64,000 bases of DNA from Micromonospora alfalfae (GTDB taxonomy: Bacteria; Actinomycetota; Actinomycetes; Mycobacteriales; Micromonosporaceae): assembly GCF_022230925.1 (NCBI RefSeq), contig NZ_JAKKFH010000011.1:62001-126000 (forward strand), given 5' to 3'. How positions within the stretch are numbered: the first letter of the stretch is position 1; every line of letters begins with the position of its first letter. The notes under the pieces were generated by a model that saw only the letters and a list, made by a program, of their open reading frames with translations, ran no database searches and was not told where the DNA came from. Below, in pieces: positions 16,450 through 25,709 of the stretch. The position numbers and the translations under genes were made by a program.

Positions 16450-17109
16450 TCAGCCGCCACGGGTGTGGACCAGGGCGGCGGCGCGCCCCAATGCGGACTT
16501 CTCGACGGCGGACAGCGCCGGATCGACCCGGCGCAGACCCACGGCATGCCGTAGTTGGCTGGTCCGGGGCGGCTCGGCACGCCGCTGAAAGGCATCGAGG
16601 CCGTTCCGGGCAAGATCGGCGAGCTGCGGGTCCGGGCTGACCGCCACCTCGGCGAGGATGAGAGCGGTCATGGCCACGTCCAGGTCGGCCGGCCCCTCGG
16701 TCGCGTTACGCCAATCGATGACCACCGGCCCGCGCGAAGTCACCATGACGTTCTGTGGATGCAGGTCGAGGTGCAGGACGCGGACCGTGGGGTCGGCGCT
16801 GAACCGGGCCGGCACCGTGTGGAGGCGGTCGTGCAGGCCCACAAGGAGGTCGGCGGCCGCGCCGATGCCGGTGCGCCCGGCGAGCATCGACGCCAGGAGA
16901 GTTTCGCCGTCGAGTCGTTCGAGCACCAGGTCGGGCCCCTGGGCGTCGTACACCACGGGCACCGGGTAGCCGGCCGCCGCGACGTACGCCATCAACGCCG
17001 CCTCGGGCGTACTGTCCCCGCCCTGGCGGTAGCGGCGCAGCACCCGCGACCCGTCGAGCGCGTAGACGTCGGCGTCGCGCCCCGAGGCGAGCAGCGCGTG
17101 ATCGGCCAT
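16450..17109 (-). CDS. Aminoglycoside-phosphotransferase-fold (APH) protein
   Basis: 219-residue small-molecule kinase-fold protein. It has a shortened N-lobe (LLASGRDADVYALDGSRVLRR), a hinge-like LVLERLDGETLL, the catalytic loop VLHLDLHPQNVMV with the expected Asp and Asn, and the metal-binding Asp in VVIDWRNA. It is shorter than canonical aminoglycoside kinases (about 260-300 aa), so resistance should not be assumed; many such actinobacterial proteins phosphorylate unknown metabolites. The ATG at 17109 begins MADHALLASGRDADVY. It stands alone between a convergent TetR gene and the GH92 gene upstream. Confidence 0.82.
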   Translation of the reverse strand: MADHALLASGRDADVYALDGSRVLRRYRQGGDSTPEAALMAYVAAAGYPVPVVYDAQGPDLVLERLDGETLLASMLAGRTGIGAAADLLVGLHDRLHTVPARFSADPTVRVLHLDLHPQNVMVTSRGPVVIDWRNATEGPADLDVAMTALILAEVAVSPDPQLADLARNGLDAFQRRAEPPRTSQLRHAVGLRRVDPALSAVEKSALGRAAALVHTRGG

Positions 17110-17168
17110 GGCAGACGACGCTAACAGTGGGTTGCGCCCCACGCTGCTGCCTTGTCCCCGGCTCGGTG

Positions 17169-20100
17169 CTAGCCGGTGACGGTGAACGGTCGGGACACCT
17201 TCGTCGCCGACGTGGCGCCGTTCAGCGTGACGCTGGTCGCGCCCGCCTTCGCCGCCCCCGGGACGCTGACCGTCGCGCCGGAGATGACGCCGTCACCGTT
17301 CGCGCGCGCGGTGCTGACCGCCAGTCCGGTCCCGAAGGCGATCGTGACCACCTCGTTCGGCGCGAACCCGGAACCGTCGACCATGATCGACGTGCCACGC
17401 GGGCCCGAGGTGGTCAACAGCGCCACCCGCGGCCGGTAGGTCCGTGCCTCCGGCTCTCCGGTCACCTGGACGGTGGCCGTGGCCGGGGTACGCGAGGACG
17501 CGCCCGTCGCGGTGACGGCGTACCGGCCGGGTTGCGCGTCACCGGAGGTCGGCACCGAGGCGCGGACCGTTCCCGTCGCCGAGGCGGCGACCTTCATGGT
17601 CCGGCCCGGGTCGGTGCCGACGCTGACTGTCACCTGCTCGCCGGCCGCGAAGCCGCTGCCGTTGACGGTGATCGCGTCACCGGTGGTGACGGCACCGGAC
17701 GCGGACAGCGCGATCGCCGGCTGCGATCCGCCCCGAGCCACAGTCACCGTGAAGGACCCGGTGCTGCTCGACAGCGTGTCCCACGCGGTGACGCGCACCG
17801 TGTAGGTGCCCTCCCGTGGGTAGGTGTGCTTACCGCTCATCGCGCCGGACTCGCCGATCGTCACGTCGTCCGGAACCGTGCCGTCACCCCACTGGACGCG
17901 GGCGCGGTAGCCCGTCGTACCGGGAACACCGCCGGTCACCGCGCCGAGGTTCGCCGCGAGGGCCTGCCCGGCGGTGGCCGTCTGGTTCTTCGGGGCGGTT
18001 GTCGCCAGCGCCGGGGCGGGCGTGCCGTCGTTGGCCACGGCGAACACGTGGATGCGGCCCGCCGAGCGAGGGTCACCGGTCTGCGTCGGCAGGGTCACCG
18101 ACACCAGCGTCTTACCCGCCGGGATCTGGTACGGGGCGGTGGCGAAGAGGAACGGCTGGGCGCCGTCGCGGCTGGTGCCCTGCAACCGGTACGCCGTCCG
18201 GGCGACGATGATGTTGCCGTAGGACGGGGTGCCGTTGGCGTTGCCGCCCAGCGTCCAGTCGCTCATCTGGATCGGGATGCTGGCCGTGCTGCCGTCGCTG
18301 AACGTCGCAGTGCCGGTGGTGCTCTGGTTGCCCTGCGTTCCGGCGCCGATGAACGAGATGCTCTTCGCGTCCGCCGGAAGGTCGAGAACCACTGTCGCCC
18401 CGTTGCCGGTGGCGTTGTCCGGCTGCCCGGCCGGGATCACCGGCACTGTGAACCGCAGCCCGGTCCCGGGAACCTGCTGCGACTGGCCCTGGGTGACACC
18501 GCCGGCCGCCAGGGCGGCCCGCGAGTACGCCCACGACTTGGCGTCGCAGTCGGCCGCCAGGGCCCCCTCGTCGCCGACGCAGACGCTGTCGAACGCGGCG
18601 GTGAGACCGGAGGCCGGGGCGTACGCCACCTCGACGCCGACCGTCGCGGAGCTCTGGCTTTCGCCGTCGGTCACCGTGACGTTCGCCTGGTGGTAGCCGG
18701 GAGTGGTGTAGGTGTGCGACCCGGCGATGCGATAGACGGCCCGCGAGCTCAACGTCACGGTGCCCGCGGTGACCGGCGTGCCGTCACCCCAGTCGATGGT
18801 GGCCTGGTAGCCGTTGGCGTCCCCGCCGGTGACGGTGGCCAACGGCACCGAGACGGGTACGCCGGTCATCGCGTGTACGCCGTCTGCAGCGGTGACGGTG
18901 ATGTCGCCGCCGCCGAGGTCGAGGTCACCTCCGGCGAGCAACTCGACCTCGGCGAGGTTGGTCTGCGCGGCGCCGACGGTCTTCGTGACGGCGAGGCGGT
19001 ACTGGGCGAACCGTCCCGGCTTGTCGATCGAGTACGGGCGGGTCTGGTTGCGCCACGGGAACACCTGGCCGGTGCGGGAGTCCACTGTGGTCCAGGTCAG
19101 CCCGTCGTTGGAGCCCTGGAGGCGCCAGTCCGCCGGATCGCCGGGACCGGACCCGGACGTGACCGTGTAGTACTTCGGCTTCTGCTTGCCACCACGGAAG
19201 GCCCAGGTGATCTGCGGGGTCGCCGAGGTGAAGGTCAACTGCGTGGTCGACGAGTCGTCGAACAGCTTCGACGCGTCCTGACCGCCGGTCGCGCTCGCGG
19301 TGCCGAGACCGGGACCGGTGACGTCCTGCAACGGCTTCGGCGCCTCGTCACCAGTGGTCAGCGACGGCGGCGCGTCGTTCCGGCCGCTGCCCCACGACGA
19401 CGGCTTGGGACCCATCTGGAAGTCGATGGTGCCGCCCTTGGCGAGCTTCGCGACATCCACTGACAGGCCGCGCTGCTTCTTGCCGTTCACCGTCACGCCC
19501 TGCACGTAGACGTTCGCCGCGCTGTTGTTCGGCGCGTTGACGACGATGTCGCCGCTGCTGCGGTGCACTGTCATCCTGGTGAACTGCGGCGAGCCGATCG
19601 CCCACTCGGACGACCCGGCCTGCAACGGGTAGATGCCCAGCGAGCTCAGGATGTACCACGACGACATCTCGCCGTTGTCCTCGTCACCCAGGTAGCCCTG
19701 GCCGATCTCACTGCCGACGTAGAGACGCCGCAGGATCTCCCGTACCGTCTCCTGGGTCCTGGCGGGCGCGCCGGCGACGTTGTACATGTACGGGATGTGG
19801 TGCGACGGCTGGTTGCTCATGCCGAGCTGACCCATCCGGACCGCGCGCGCTTCGAGCATCTCGTGGATGACGCCGCCGTACCCACCGGGGCGATCGGCGT
19901 TCTCCGGGGTGGTGAAGAACGCGTCGAGCTTGTCCCGCAGCGCCTTCTGCCCGCCGTACAGGTTGATCAGGCCCTGGCCGTCCTGCTGGGCGGTGAACGC
20001 GAAGTTCCACCCGTTGGTCTCGGTGTAGACGCCACCCCAGTCCAGCGGGTCACCGGCGAGGAAGTTGCCGGCGGCGTCGCGGCCCTGGAAGAGCTTCGTC

Positions 20101-22784
20101 TTCGGGTCGAAGAGGTGGACGTAGTTGCGGGCCCGCTCCAGGAAGTACCGCGACTCCTCGGTGAGCCGGGCGCGCTCCGACTTCGGCGTGGCCGGGTCCT
20201 TGGCGAGCGCCGCACCCATGTTGCCGATGCCGAAGTCGTTGATGTAACCCTCCAACGCCCAGGACACCGACTCCCCGGTGGACGTCGGCGTGTAGCCGAG
20301 GAACAGGGAGCTCTCGATGCCCTTGCGTCCGACCGCGCTGCGCCCGGACGCGACTGTCGCGTCCTTGACGGCCGCGTCGTAGGCCGCGAGCGGGTCGGGC
20401 AGCTTGACCCCGGTGAGGTACGCCTGGGCCAGCGCCACGTTCGCGCTGGTGCCGGTCATCAGGTCGGCGTAGCCGGGGGACGACCAGCGGGCGATCCAGC
20501 CACCGTCGCGGTAGTGCTGGACGAACCCGTCGGAGATCTTGGCGGCGACGTCCGGGTACAGCAGCGCGTAGGCGGGCCACACGGTGCGGTAGGTGTCCCA
20601 GAAGCCGTTGTTGACGTAGATCTGCCCGTCGACGACCTTTGCGCCGGTCCGGGTGGGGGTCGACGCGCCGGTCGGCGCCGAGACCGGGCTCGCGTACTGC
20701 CAGCGCGGCGCGGCGGCGGTGCCGGCGTTCTCCGACTGCGAGTTCGGGTAGAGGTTCAGCCGGTACAGGTTCGAGTACATGGTGACAAGCTGCGACTCGG
20801 AGGCGCCCCGCAGCTCGACCCGGCCGAGCCGGTCCTTCCACGCGGCCGTCGCGGCGGCGTGGATCTGGTCGAAGCTCTTGCCGGTGACCTCCAGATCGAG
20901 GTTGCGGCGCGCCTGGTCGACGGAGAGGAACGACGTGGCGAGACGCATCGTCACCTCCCGCGACCCGGAGATGTCGAAGGTGGCCGACGTCGCGGCGGAC
21001 GCCGTCGGCGCCCGGTCGAAGGCACCGGAGACGAACATCCGGCTACGGCCGGCGGACAGGCCGCTGCCGTTGTCGACCCAACCGGTGAACGTGCCGTCAG
21101 TGCCGATGGTGAACGTGCCGTTGTGGAAGACGAGGCTTCCGGTCGGCTGCCCGGTGGGGAAGGTGAACCGCATGATCCCGGCGTGGTCGGTGGGCGACAT
21201 CTCCGCGATCAGACCGTTCTGGAGCGTGACCCGGTAGAGGTCCGGCTGCGCCGTCTCGTCGTCGTGACTGAAGGCGAGCGCACGGCCGGCGGGCTGACCG
21301 GTGAGCGGCCCGCCACCGACGACCGGCATGACCGACATCTGGTTGCGGTCACCCATCCAGGGGCTGGGCTCGTGGGAGATCGCGAGGCCCTGGAGCATCG
21401 GCAGGTTGGCCTCGTTGTTGATCCGGTGGTACTCGTACTCCCACGAGTCGGAGGTCGCGTCGGTCACCGGGGTGAAGAAGTTGAACCCGTTCGGCACGGC
21501 GGTGATCGGCAGGTTGTTGCCGCGCGAGAAGCCGCCCGTCGAGTTGGTGCCCCGTCGGGTGTCGACGTAGTTGGTCAGCTTCGAGCCGTCGATCGACGTC
21601 GGCGCGGCAGTCAGCTCGATGTCGTCGAGCCAACCCTGGAACCGGGTCTCCCCGGTGGCCTGCGGATTGTCGTAGGCGAGCAGGATGCGGTCGATGGTCT
21701 TGCCACGCGCGACGGCGCCAAGGTCGGCCTGCACCAGGTTCCACTGGTCGGCGAAGAGCACCTTCGCCGCACCCTGACCAGCGCCCGTGAGCGGGTAGCC
21801 GTGCTGGTCGGTTGCCGAGCGATTACTCAGGTAACTGCCGTCGGTGAAGTGCAGGTCGACTGCGGTGTAGGTGGACGGGTACCGGCCGTCCCCGCCGGTG
21901 AACTCGGGGAAGATCTTGTACGACAGTCGGGTCTTCGGCCCGACCGGGATGCTGACGTCGAAGAGCTTGTTCGTCGCGTACGACCGGCCGTTGTTCTCGG
22001 CGCCGCCGGCATAGCGCAGCGCGGCCAGTCCGGTGAAGCCGACGTCCGGCTTCGTGGTGTAGCCGCCGTTCGGGCCGGAGGTCGCCTCGCTGACCATGGG
22101 GGTGGCCGGCGGGCGGACGCCCGAGCCGTCGCTGATGTTCCAGTCGGCGAGCTGCAGGAGCGAGTCACCGGAGTTCGCGGTGACGTTGAGCCGGTAGAAG
22201 CCGTAGGCGTTCGGGTTGGTGAAGCTGTACGTCCTGGTGGCGAAGCGCCCGCTGAACTTCTCGCCGGCACGCTTGTCCAGGTCGGTCCAGGTGCTGCCGT
22301 CGTTCGACCCCTGGACGACGAAGTCCCTGGGGTCGCGGGTCGGGGCGTCGTCGGCCGCGGTCAGCGAGTAGCGCACCACAGTCGCCGGCTTGGCGAGCTG
22401 GTAGGTCACCCAGCCGCTGGACGCGAACGCGAGCCACTTGGTCGACGGATCGTCGTCACTGAGGTTCGCGGCGATCTCTCGCGGCTGGTTCTCGTCGCTC
22501 GCGGTCACGGCGCTGACCTGGCCGAGCAGGCTGCCGGGCAGGGTGGCGACGGTGCCGCTCAGGTTGGCCTGGAGCGGCTTTCCGTTCGGGCCGACCTCCA
22601 CTGTGCTGGTGGCGGGCTGCGGGTCGGCGGACTCGAACGAGGAGGTGAAGTTGCCCGGCGGGGCGGAGGTGGGGGCGGCGTTCGCCAGGGGCGCGGCGAC
22701 GAGCAGGCCCAGCGGTAGCAGGGCGGCTGTCGTCGCCGCGATCAGGCGGGGTGAGAGGGAACGCGCAAGGGGGGTGTGCGACAT
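17169..22784 (-). CDS. Secreted multidomain GH92 alpha-mannosidase
   Basis: 1871-residue secreted enzyme, calcium-dependent exo-alpha-mannosidase family GH92. Order: signal peptide (1 to about 37, hydrophobic LIAATTAALLPLGLLVAAPL, cleavage near ANAA), an F5/8-type C (CBM32-like) domain around 80-215, a linker beta-domain, the GH92 core about 405-1135 (GFNFFTPVTD, RGTNSTGGFSRGN, GGVYTETNGWNFAF and the hallmark GDEDNGEMSSWYILSSLG), a second F5/8-type domain about 1165-1285, two PKD-like domains with DWGDGTP and QWGDGTV, an NPCBM-like stretch between them, and two IPT/TIG-like repeats (VNGSGFAAGEQV, VDGSGFAPNEVV) at the end. It probably trims mannans or fungal/plant N-glycans outside the cell. 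Confidence 0.93.
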   Translation of the reverse strand: MSHTPLARSLSPRLIAATTAALLPLGLLVAAPLANAAPTSAPPGNFTSSFESADPQPATSTVEVGPNGKPLQANLSGTVATLPGSLLGQVSAVTASDENQPREIAANLSDDDPSTKWLAFASSGWVTYQLAKPATVVRYSLTAADDAPTRDPRDFVVQGSNDGSTWTDLDKRAGEKFSGRFATRTYSFTNPNAYGFYRLNVTANSGDSLLQLADWNISDGSGVRPPATPMVSEATSGPNGGYTTKPDVGFTGLAALRYAGGAENNGRSYATNKLFDVSIPVGPKTRLSYKIFPEFTGGDGRYPSTYTAVDLHFTDGSYLSNRSATDQHGYPLTGAGQGAAKVLFADQWNLVQADLGAVARGKTIDRILLAYDNPQATGETRFQGWLDDIELTAAPTSIDGSKLTNYVDTRRGTNSTGGFSRGNNLPITAVPNGFNFFTPVTDATSDSWEYEYHRINNEANLPMLQGLAISHEPSPWMGDRNQMSVMPVVGGGPLTGQPAGRALAFSHDDETAQPDLYRVTLQNGLIAEMSPTDHAGIMRFTFPTGQPTGSLVFHNGTFTIGTDGTFTGWVDNGSGLSAGRSRMFVSGAFDRAPTASAATSATFDISGSREVTMRLATSFLSVDQARRNLDLEVTGKSFDQIHAAATAAWKDRLGRVELRGASESQLVTMYSNLYRLNLYPNSQSENAGTAAAPRWQYASPVSAPTGASTPTRTGAKVVDGQIYVNNGFWDTYRTVWPAYALLYPDVAAKISDGFVQHYRDGGWIARWSSPGYADLMTGTSANVALAQAYLTGVKLPDPLAAYDAAVKDATVASGRSAVGRKGIESSLFLGYTPTSTGESVSWALEGYINDFGIGNMGAALAKDPATPKSERARLTEESRYFLERARNYVHLFDPKTKLFQGRDAAGNFLAGDPLDWGGVYTETNGWNFAFTAQQDGQGLINLYGGQKALRDKLDAFFTTPENADRPGGYGGVIHEMLEARAVRMGQLGMSNQPSHHIPYMYNVAGAPARTQETVREILRRLYVGSEIGQGYLGDEDNGEMSSWYILSSLGIYPLQAGSSEWAIGSPQFTRMTVHRSSGDIVVNAPNNSAANVYVQGVTVNGKKQRGLSVDVAKLAKGGTIDFQMGPKPSSWGSGRNDAPPSLTTGDEAPKPLQDVTGPGLGTASATGGQDASKLFDDSSTTQLTFTSATPQITWAFRGGKQKPKYYTVTSGSGPGDPADWRLQGSNDGLTWTTVDSRTGQVFPWRNQTRPYSIDKPGRFAQYRLAVTKTVGAAQTNLAEVELLAGGDLDLGGGDITVTAADGVHAMTGVPVSVPLATVTGGDANGYQATIDWGDGTPVTAGTVTLSSRAVYRIAGSHTYTTPGYHQANVTVTDGESQSSATVGVEVAYAPASGLTAAFDSVCVGDEGALAADCDAKSWAYSRAALAAGGVTQGQSQQVPGTGLRFTVPVIPAGQPDNATGNGATVVLDLPADAKSISFIGAGTQGNQSTTGTATFSDGSTASIPIQMSDWTLGGNANGTPSYGNIIVARTAYRLQGTSRDGAQPFLFATAPYQIPAGKTLVSVTLPTQTGDPRSAGRIHVFAVANDGTPAPALATTAPKNQTATAGQALAANLGAVTGGVPGTTGYRARVQWGDGTVPDDVTIGESGAMSGKHTYPREGTYTVRVTAWDTLSSSTGSFTVTVARGGSQPAIALSASGAVTTGDAITVNGSGFAAGEQVTVSVGTDPGRTMKVAASATGTVRASVPTSGDAQPGRYAVTATGASSRTPATATVQVTGEPEARTYRPRVALLTTSGPRGTSIMVDGSGFAPNEVVTIAFGTGLAVSTARANGDGVISGATVSVPGAAKAGATSVTLNGATSATKVSRPFTVTG

Positions 22785-23009
22785 GAGGGACGGAGCCTTT
22801 CGACTCGAACCGGGTCGAGTACGTCGAACGTCTGGGCAGTGTGGAGCAGGTGGTGGGTCGAGCCCTGACATCGTTGTCATGAGACTTCATGAGCAACGGG
22901 AGCCGGGCCTGTGGACTGCCGCTGATAGTTCCGGGCGCGGCACTGCCGTGTCAACGGGTTGATCGCGCCGAAACGGCCGCCGCCCGCACCGGGCCCCGAC
23001 GGCCGATGC

Positions 23010-23052
23010 GCCGGGCCTCGACGCCGTCCGACGACGTACGCCGAGGCCCGGC
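23010..23052 (-). terminator. Hairpin downstream of the chitinase gene
   Basis: Eleven-base arms GCCGGGCCTCG (23010-23020) and CGAGGCCCGGC (23042-23052) pair perfectly around a 21-base loop starting six bases past the chitinase stop. A strong G+C hairpin without U-tract, typical of actinomycete terminators. Confidence 0.72.
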
Positions 23053-23058
23053 CACGGA

Positions 23059-24138
23059 TCAGCAGTAGAGGTTGGCTCCGGCGGACACCCCGAGGATGCC
23101 GACGAACTGCTGGTACCTGGTGACGCGACTCTGCACCTGGGCGGGGTTTCCGCCGTTGCACTCGATCGAGCCGTTGATGCTGCGGATCGTCTGACCGAAC
23201 CCGGCGCCGTTGACCATCGCATTGTGGGCGGTCATGGTGCCCGGCCCGTTCTGGGTCATCCAGTACCAGATACCGGTCTTCCAGGCCACCGCCGCGTCGG
23301 TCTGCACCAGCCACGGGTTGGTCAACAGCGGCAGGTTGAGGGCGTTGCCAGCGGCGTTGTAGTTGAAGTTCCAACTGAGCTGGATCGGCCCCCGCCCGTA
23401 GTAGGCGGCCTGCCCGGCGGGGCAGCCGTACGACTGGCCGGGGTCGCAGTAGTGCGGGTAGTTCGCGGTGTTCTGTTCGACGATGTGCACGAGCCCGCCG
23501 GTCTCGTGGTAGACGTTGGCCAGGAAGGCCGCGGCCTCCTGGCGCTGGACAGTGGCACTGCCGGTGCGCGCGAACGCCGGGTAGGCGCTGAGCGCGGCGA
23601 CGAGCCCGGAGTACGTGTAGAACGAGTTGCGGCCCGGGAACATCTGGTTGAACTGGGCCTCGGTGACCACGAAGCCGCCGGGGTTGGTGGGCGGCGGAGT
23701 CGTCGGTGGCTGACCCCCACAGGTGTAGGGCTCCCAGTACCAGGTGCTGACGACGGGGTCGTACCCCGGATTGTCGTGCTCGGCGATGTAGTACGAACCG
23801 TTGGTGTAGCGCACGATCGCCCCGGCGGCGTACCAGGTCCCGGCGGTCCAGTTCGGGTAGGAGCAGGTCCCTCCGGTGGGCGGCGTGGTGCCCCCGCCGC
23901 ACGCGCCGAGGTCTTCCCAGACACCGGTCGTGCCCGGCGGCGCCTCGTTCTGGGTCCACCACTTCGCCCGGTAGTTGCGGCCGTTGTGGGAGACCTGGGC
24001 GTCTCCCCAGTAGACGGCCGAGGCCTGCCACGATGCCGAGCAGGCCGCCGCCGACGCGGCAGTGGCCGGGATGACCGCCACCAGCCCGCCGGCGACGATC
24101 AGTGTCGCCAGCGCAACCAGCGCGCGCAGTCTCGTCAT
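23059..24138 (-). CDS. Secreted GH19 chitinase with two CBM5/12 modules
   Basis: 359-residue secreted endochitinase. After a signal peptide (about 1-32) come two chitin-binding CBM5/12-type modules, the first around WQASAVYWGDAQVSHNGRNY with WWTQNEAPP, the second around WTAGTWYAAGAIVRYTNGSY with NPGYDP. A proline/threonine linker (TTPPPTNPG) leads to the GH19 domain from about 157. It carries the catalytic acid in NVYHETGGL, the YYGRGPIQLSWNFNY substrate cleft and a C-terminal disulfide-type Cys. The ATG has an AGGAG site seven bases upstream. It is divergent from a CE4 deacetylase, suggesting joint attack on chitin or cell-wall amino sugars. Confidence 0.94.
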   Translation of the reverse strand: MTRLRALVALATLIVAGGLVAVIPATAASAAACSASWQASAVYWGDAQVSHNGRNYRAKWWTQNEAPPGTTGVWEDLGACGGGTTPPTGGTCSYPNWTAGTWYAAGAIVRYTNGSYYIAEHDNPGYDPVVSTWYWEPYTCGGQPPTTPPPTNPGGFVVTEAQFNQMFPGRNSFYTYSGLVAALSAYPAFARTGSATVQRQEAAAFLANVYHETGGLVHIVEQNTANYPHYCDPGQSYGCPAGQAAYYGRGPIQLSWNFNYNAAGNALNLPLLTNPWLVQTDAAVAWKTGIWYWMTQNGPGTMTAHNAMVNGAGFGQTIRSINGSIECNGGNPAQVQSRVTRYQQFVGILGVSAGANLYC

Positions 24139-24589
24139 GTGATCACTCCTTTCTGGGACCTCACTGGCCGAAACCCTGATGGATATCGACAGGAGTGACT
24201 GTAACATCTTCTGTTCACAACCTTTACTATTCCCTGCGGCCAGGGCGACGGACCGTGGCCGGCGCGACGGGCGGAGCCGGCGGCCCACTGTCGATATTTC
24301 CGGCTGCTTTCCGGATCACGTCGCGTGCGGACCAACCGATTCGTTCGACCAATCTTCGATCCAGCCGGGCCACGCCTGGCCAGCACCCGAACAGCTCGCC
24401 GCGTTGTTCCGGGGATTTTCCGGAACTTGTTGACGCGTTGGAATTCTCGCTGTAATACTTCGATCCATTGGGGTCAATGCGATCGGCTTCGTTGCGGTTT
24501 CCGCTCCACCTACCCACTTGTCCACACCTGTCCGGACTGCGCAGGCCCGCACGCAGGGGCACGTCCGGGCCTGCGCGAAGGGGCACCAG
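24139..24589. other. AT-richer divergent promoter region of two secreted enzymes
   Basis: This 451-base gap separates the divergent chitinase and deacetylase genes and is less G+C-rich than its flanks. It contains an inverted repeat GTTCCGG-GGATTTT-CCGGAAC (24406-24426) that could be an operator. I looked for the 12-bp direct repeats of Streptomyces chitinase promoters and for a DasR palindrome (ACTGGTCTAGACCACT) and see neither. Short open frames here have no support. Confidence 0.5.
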
Positions 24590-25612
24590 ATGAGCAGGCT
24601 CTTCCCCCGCACGGCCCTGTGGTCCAGGCGGTTGCGCGCGGCGCTCGCCGTCCTCGCCACCGCCGTCGCCATGTGCGGCGTCGTCCTCGCCGCCACCTCC
24701 ACCCCGTCGAGCGCCGCCACCTGCAACGGCTACGTCGGGCTCACCTTCGACGACGGTCCGACCGGCAGCACCAGCACACTGCTGAACGTGCTGCGCGCCA
24801 ACGGCGTACGGGCCACCATGTTCAACGTCGGGCAGAACGTCCAGAACAACCGGTCGGCGGCGCAGGCACAGGTGGCCGCCGGCATGTGGGTGGCCAACCA
24901 CAGCTGGAACCACGCCCACATGACCTCGATGAGTCAGGCTCAGATGCAGTCGGACCTCTCCCAGACCAGCTCGGCGATCCAGTCGGCCACCGGCAGCCGG
25001 CCGGTGCTGTTCCGGCCGCCGTACGGCGAGACCAACTCCACGTTGCAGTCCGTCGCGTCGTCACTGGGCATGCGCCAGGTGATCTGGGACGTGGACTCCC
25101 AGGACTGGAACGGCGCCAGCGTCAGTCAGATCGTGGCCAACGCGAGCCGACTCCAAGCCGGTCAGGTCATCCTGATGCACGACGGGATCCAGAACACCCG
25201 CGACGCCATCCCCCAGATCATGGCCAACCTGACCAGCCGCAACCTGTGCCCCGGCATGATCTCGCCGTCCACCGGCCGCGCTGTCGCGCCCGACGGCACC
25301 ACCCCGCCGCCCACCACCACCCCGCCGCCCGCCGGCGGCACCTGCACCGCGACCGCCACGACCCCCAACGTCTGGGGCGACCGGTACAACACGTCGGTGA
25401 CGGTCAGCGGCGCCAGCACATGGACGGTGGTCGTGGCCATCACCTCGCCGCAACGGGTCAGCACCATCTGGAACGGCACCGCCACCTGGGACAGCAGCGG
25501 CACCGTCATGACCATGCGGTCCAACGGCAGCGGCAACACCTTCGGCTTCACCACGATGACCAACGGAAACAGCAGCGCCCGCCCACAGATTCGCTCCTGC
25601 ACCTCGGGTTGA
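24590..25612 (+). CDS. Secreted CE4 polysaccharide deacetylase with CBM2
   Basis: 340-residue secreted enzyme. The signal peptide spans about 1-43. The NodB homology domain (about 45-235) has metal-binding motif 1 in LTFDDGP, motif 2 in NHSWNH, motif 3 RPPYGE and the late motif LMHDG. A TPPPTTTPPP linker joins a C-terminal CBM2 module (CTATATTPNVWGDRYN to the final Cys), which usually binds cellulose, xylan or chitin. Acetyl-xylan or chitin deacetylase are both possible; the neighbouring chitinase favours chitin. The ATG follows AAGGGG and is the first Met before a basic signal sequence. Confidence 0.92.
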   Translation: MSRLFPRTALWSRRLRAALAVLATAVAMCGVVLAATSTPSSAATCNGYVGLTFDDGPTGSTSTLLNVLRANGVRATMFNVGQNVQNNRSAAQAQVAAGMWVANHSWNHAHMTSMSQAQMQSDLSQTSSAIQSATGSRPVLFRPPYGETNSTLQSVASSLGMRQVIWDVDSQDWNGASVSQIVANASRLQAGQVILMHDGIQNTRDAIPQIMANLTSRNLCPGMISPSTGRAVAPDGTTPPPTTTPPPAGGTCTATATTPNVWGDRYNTSVTVSGASTWTVVVAITSPQRVSTIWNGTATWDSSGTVMTMRSNGSGNTFGFTTMTNGNSSARPQIRSCTSG

Positions 25613-25709
25613 CATCGCCCAGGTTGAGTCGTGCGCGGTGGGTGCGCCCGGCACCCACCGCGCACCCTGGCGACCCGGCGCGCGGACCAGCAGCCACTAG
25701 CCTGCACTG

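Noticed and set aside
16450..17109. Aminoglycoside resistance gene
   Set aside because: The kinase motifs are present but the protein is short and lacks specific similarity I can recognise to resistance enzymes; called only as APH-fold.
17127..22718. Long plus-strand open frames (778 and 1051 codons) opposite the GH92 gene
   Set aside because: They mirror the codon positions of the minus-strand gene, are arginine/glycine/valine-rich without any domain, and overlap a gene with unmistakable GH92, F5/8 and PKD motifs.
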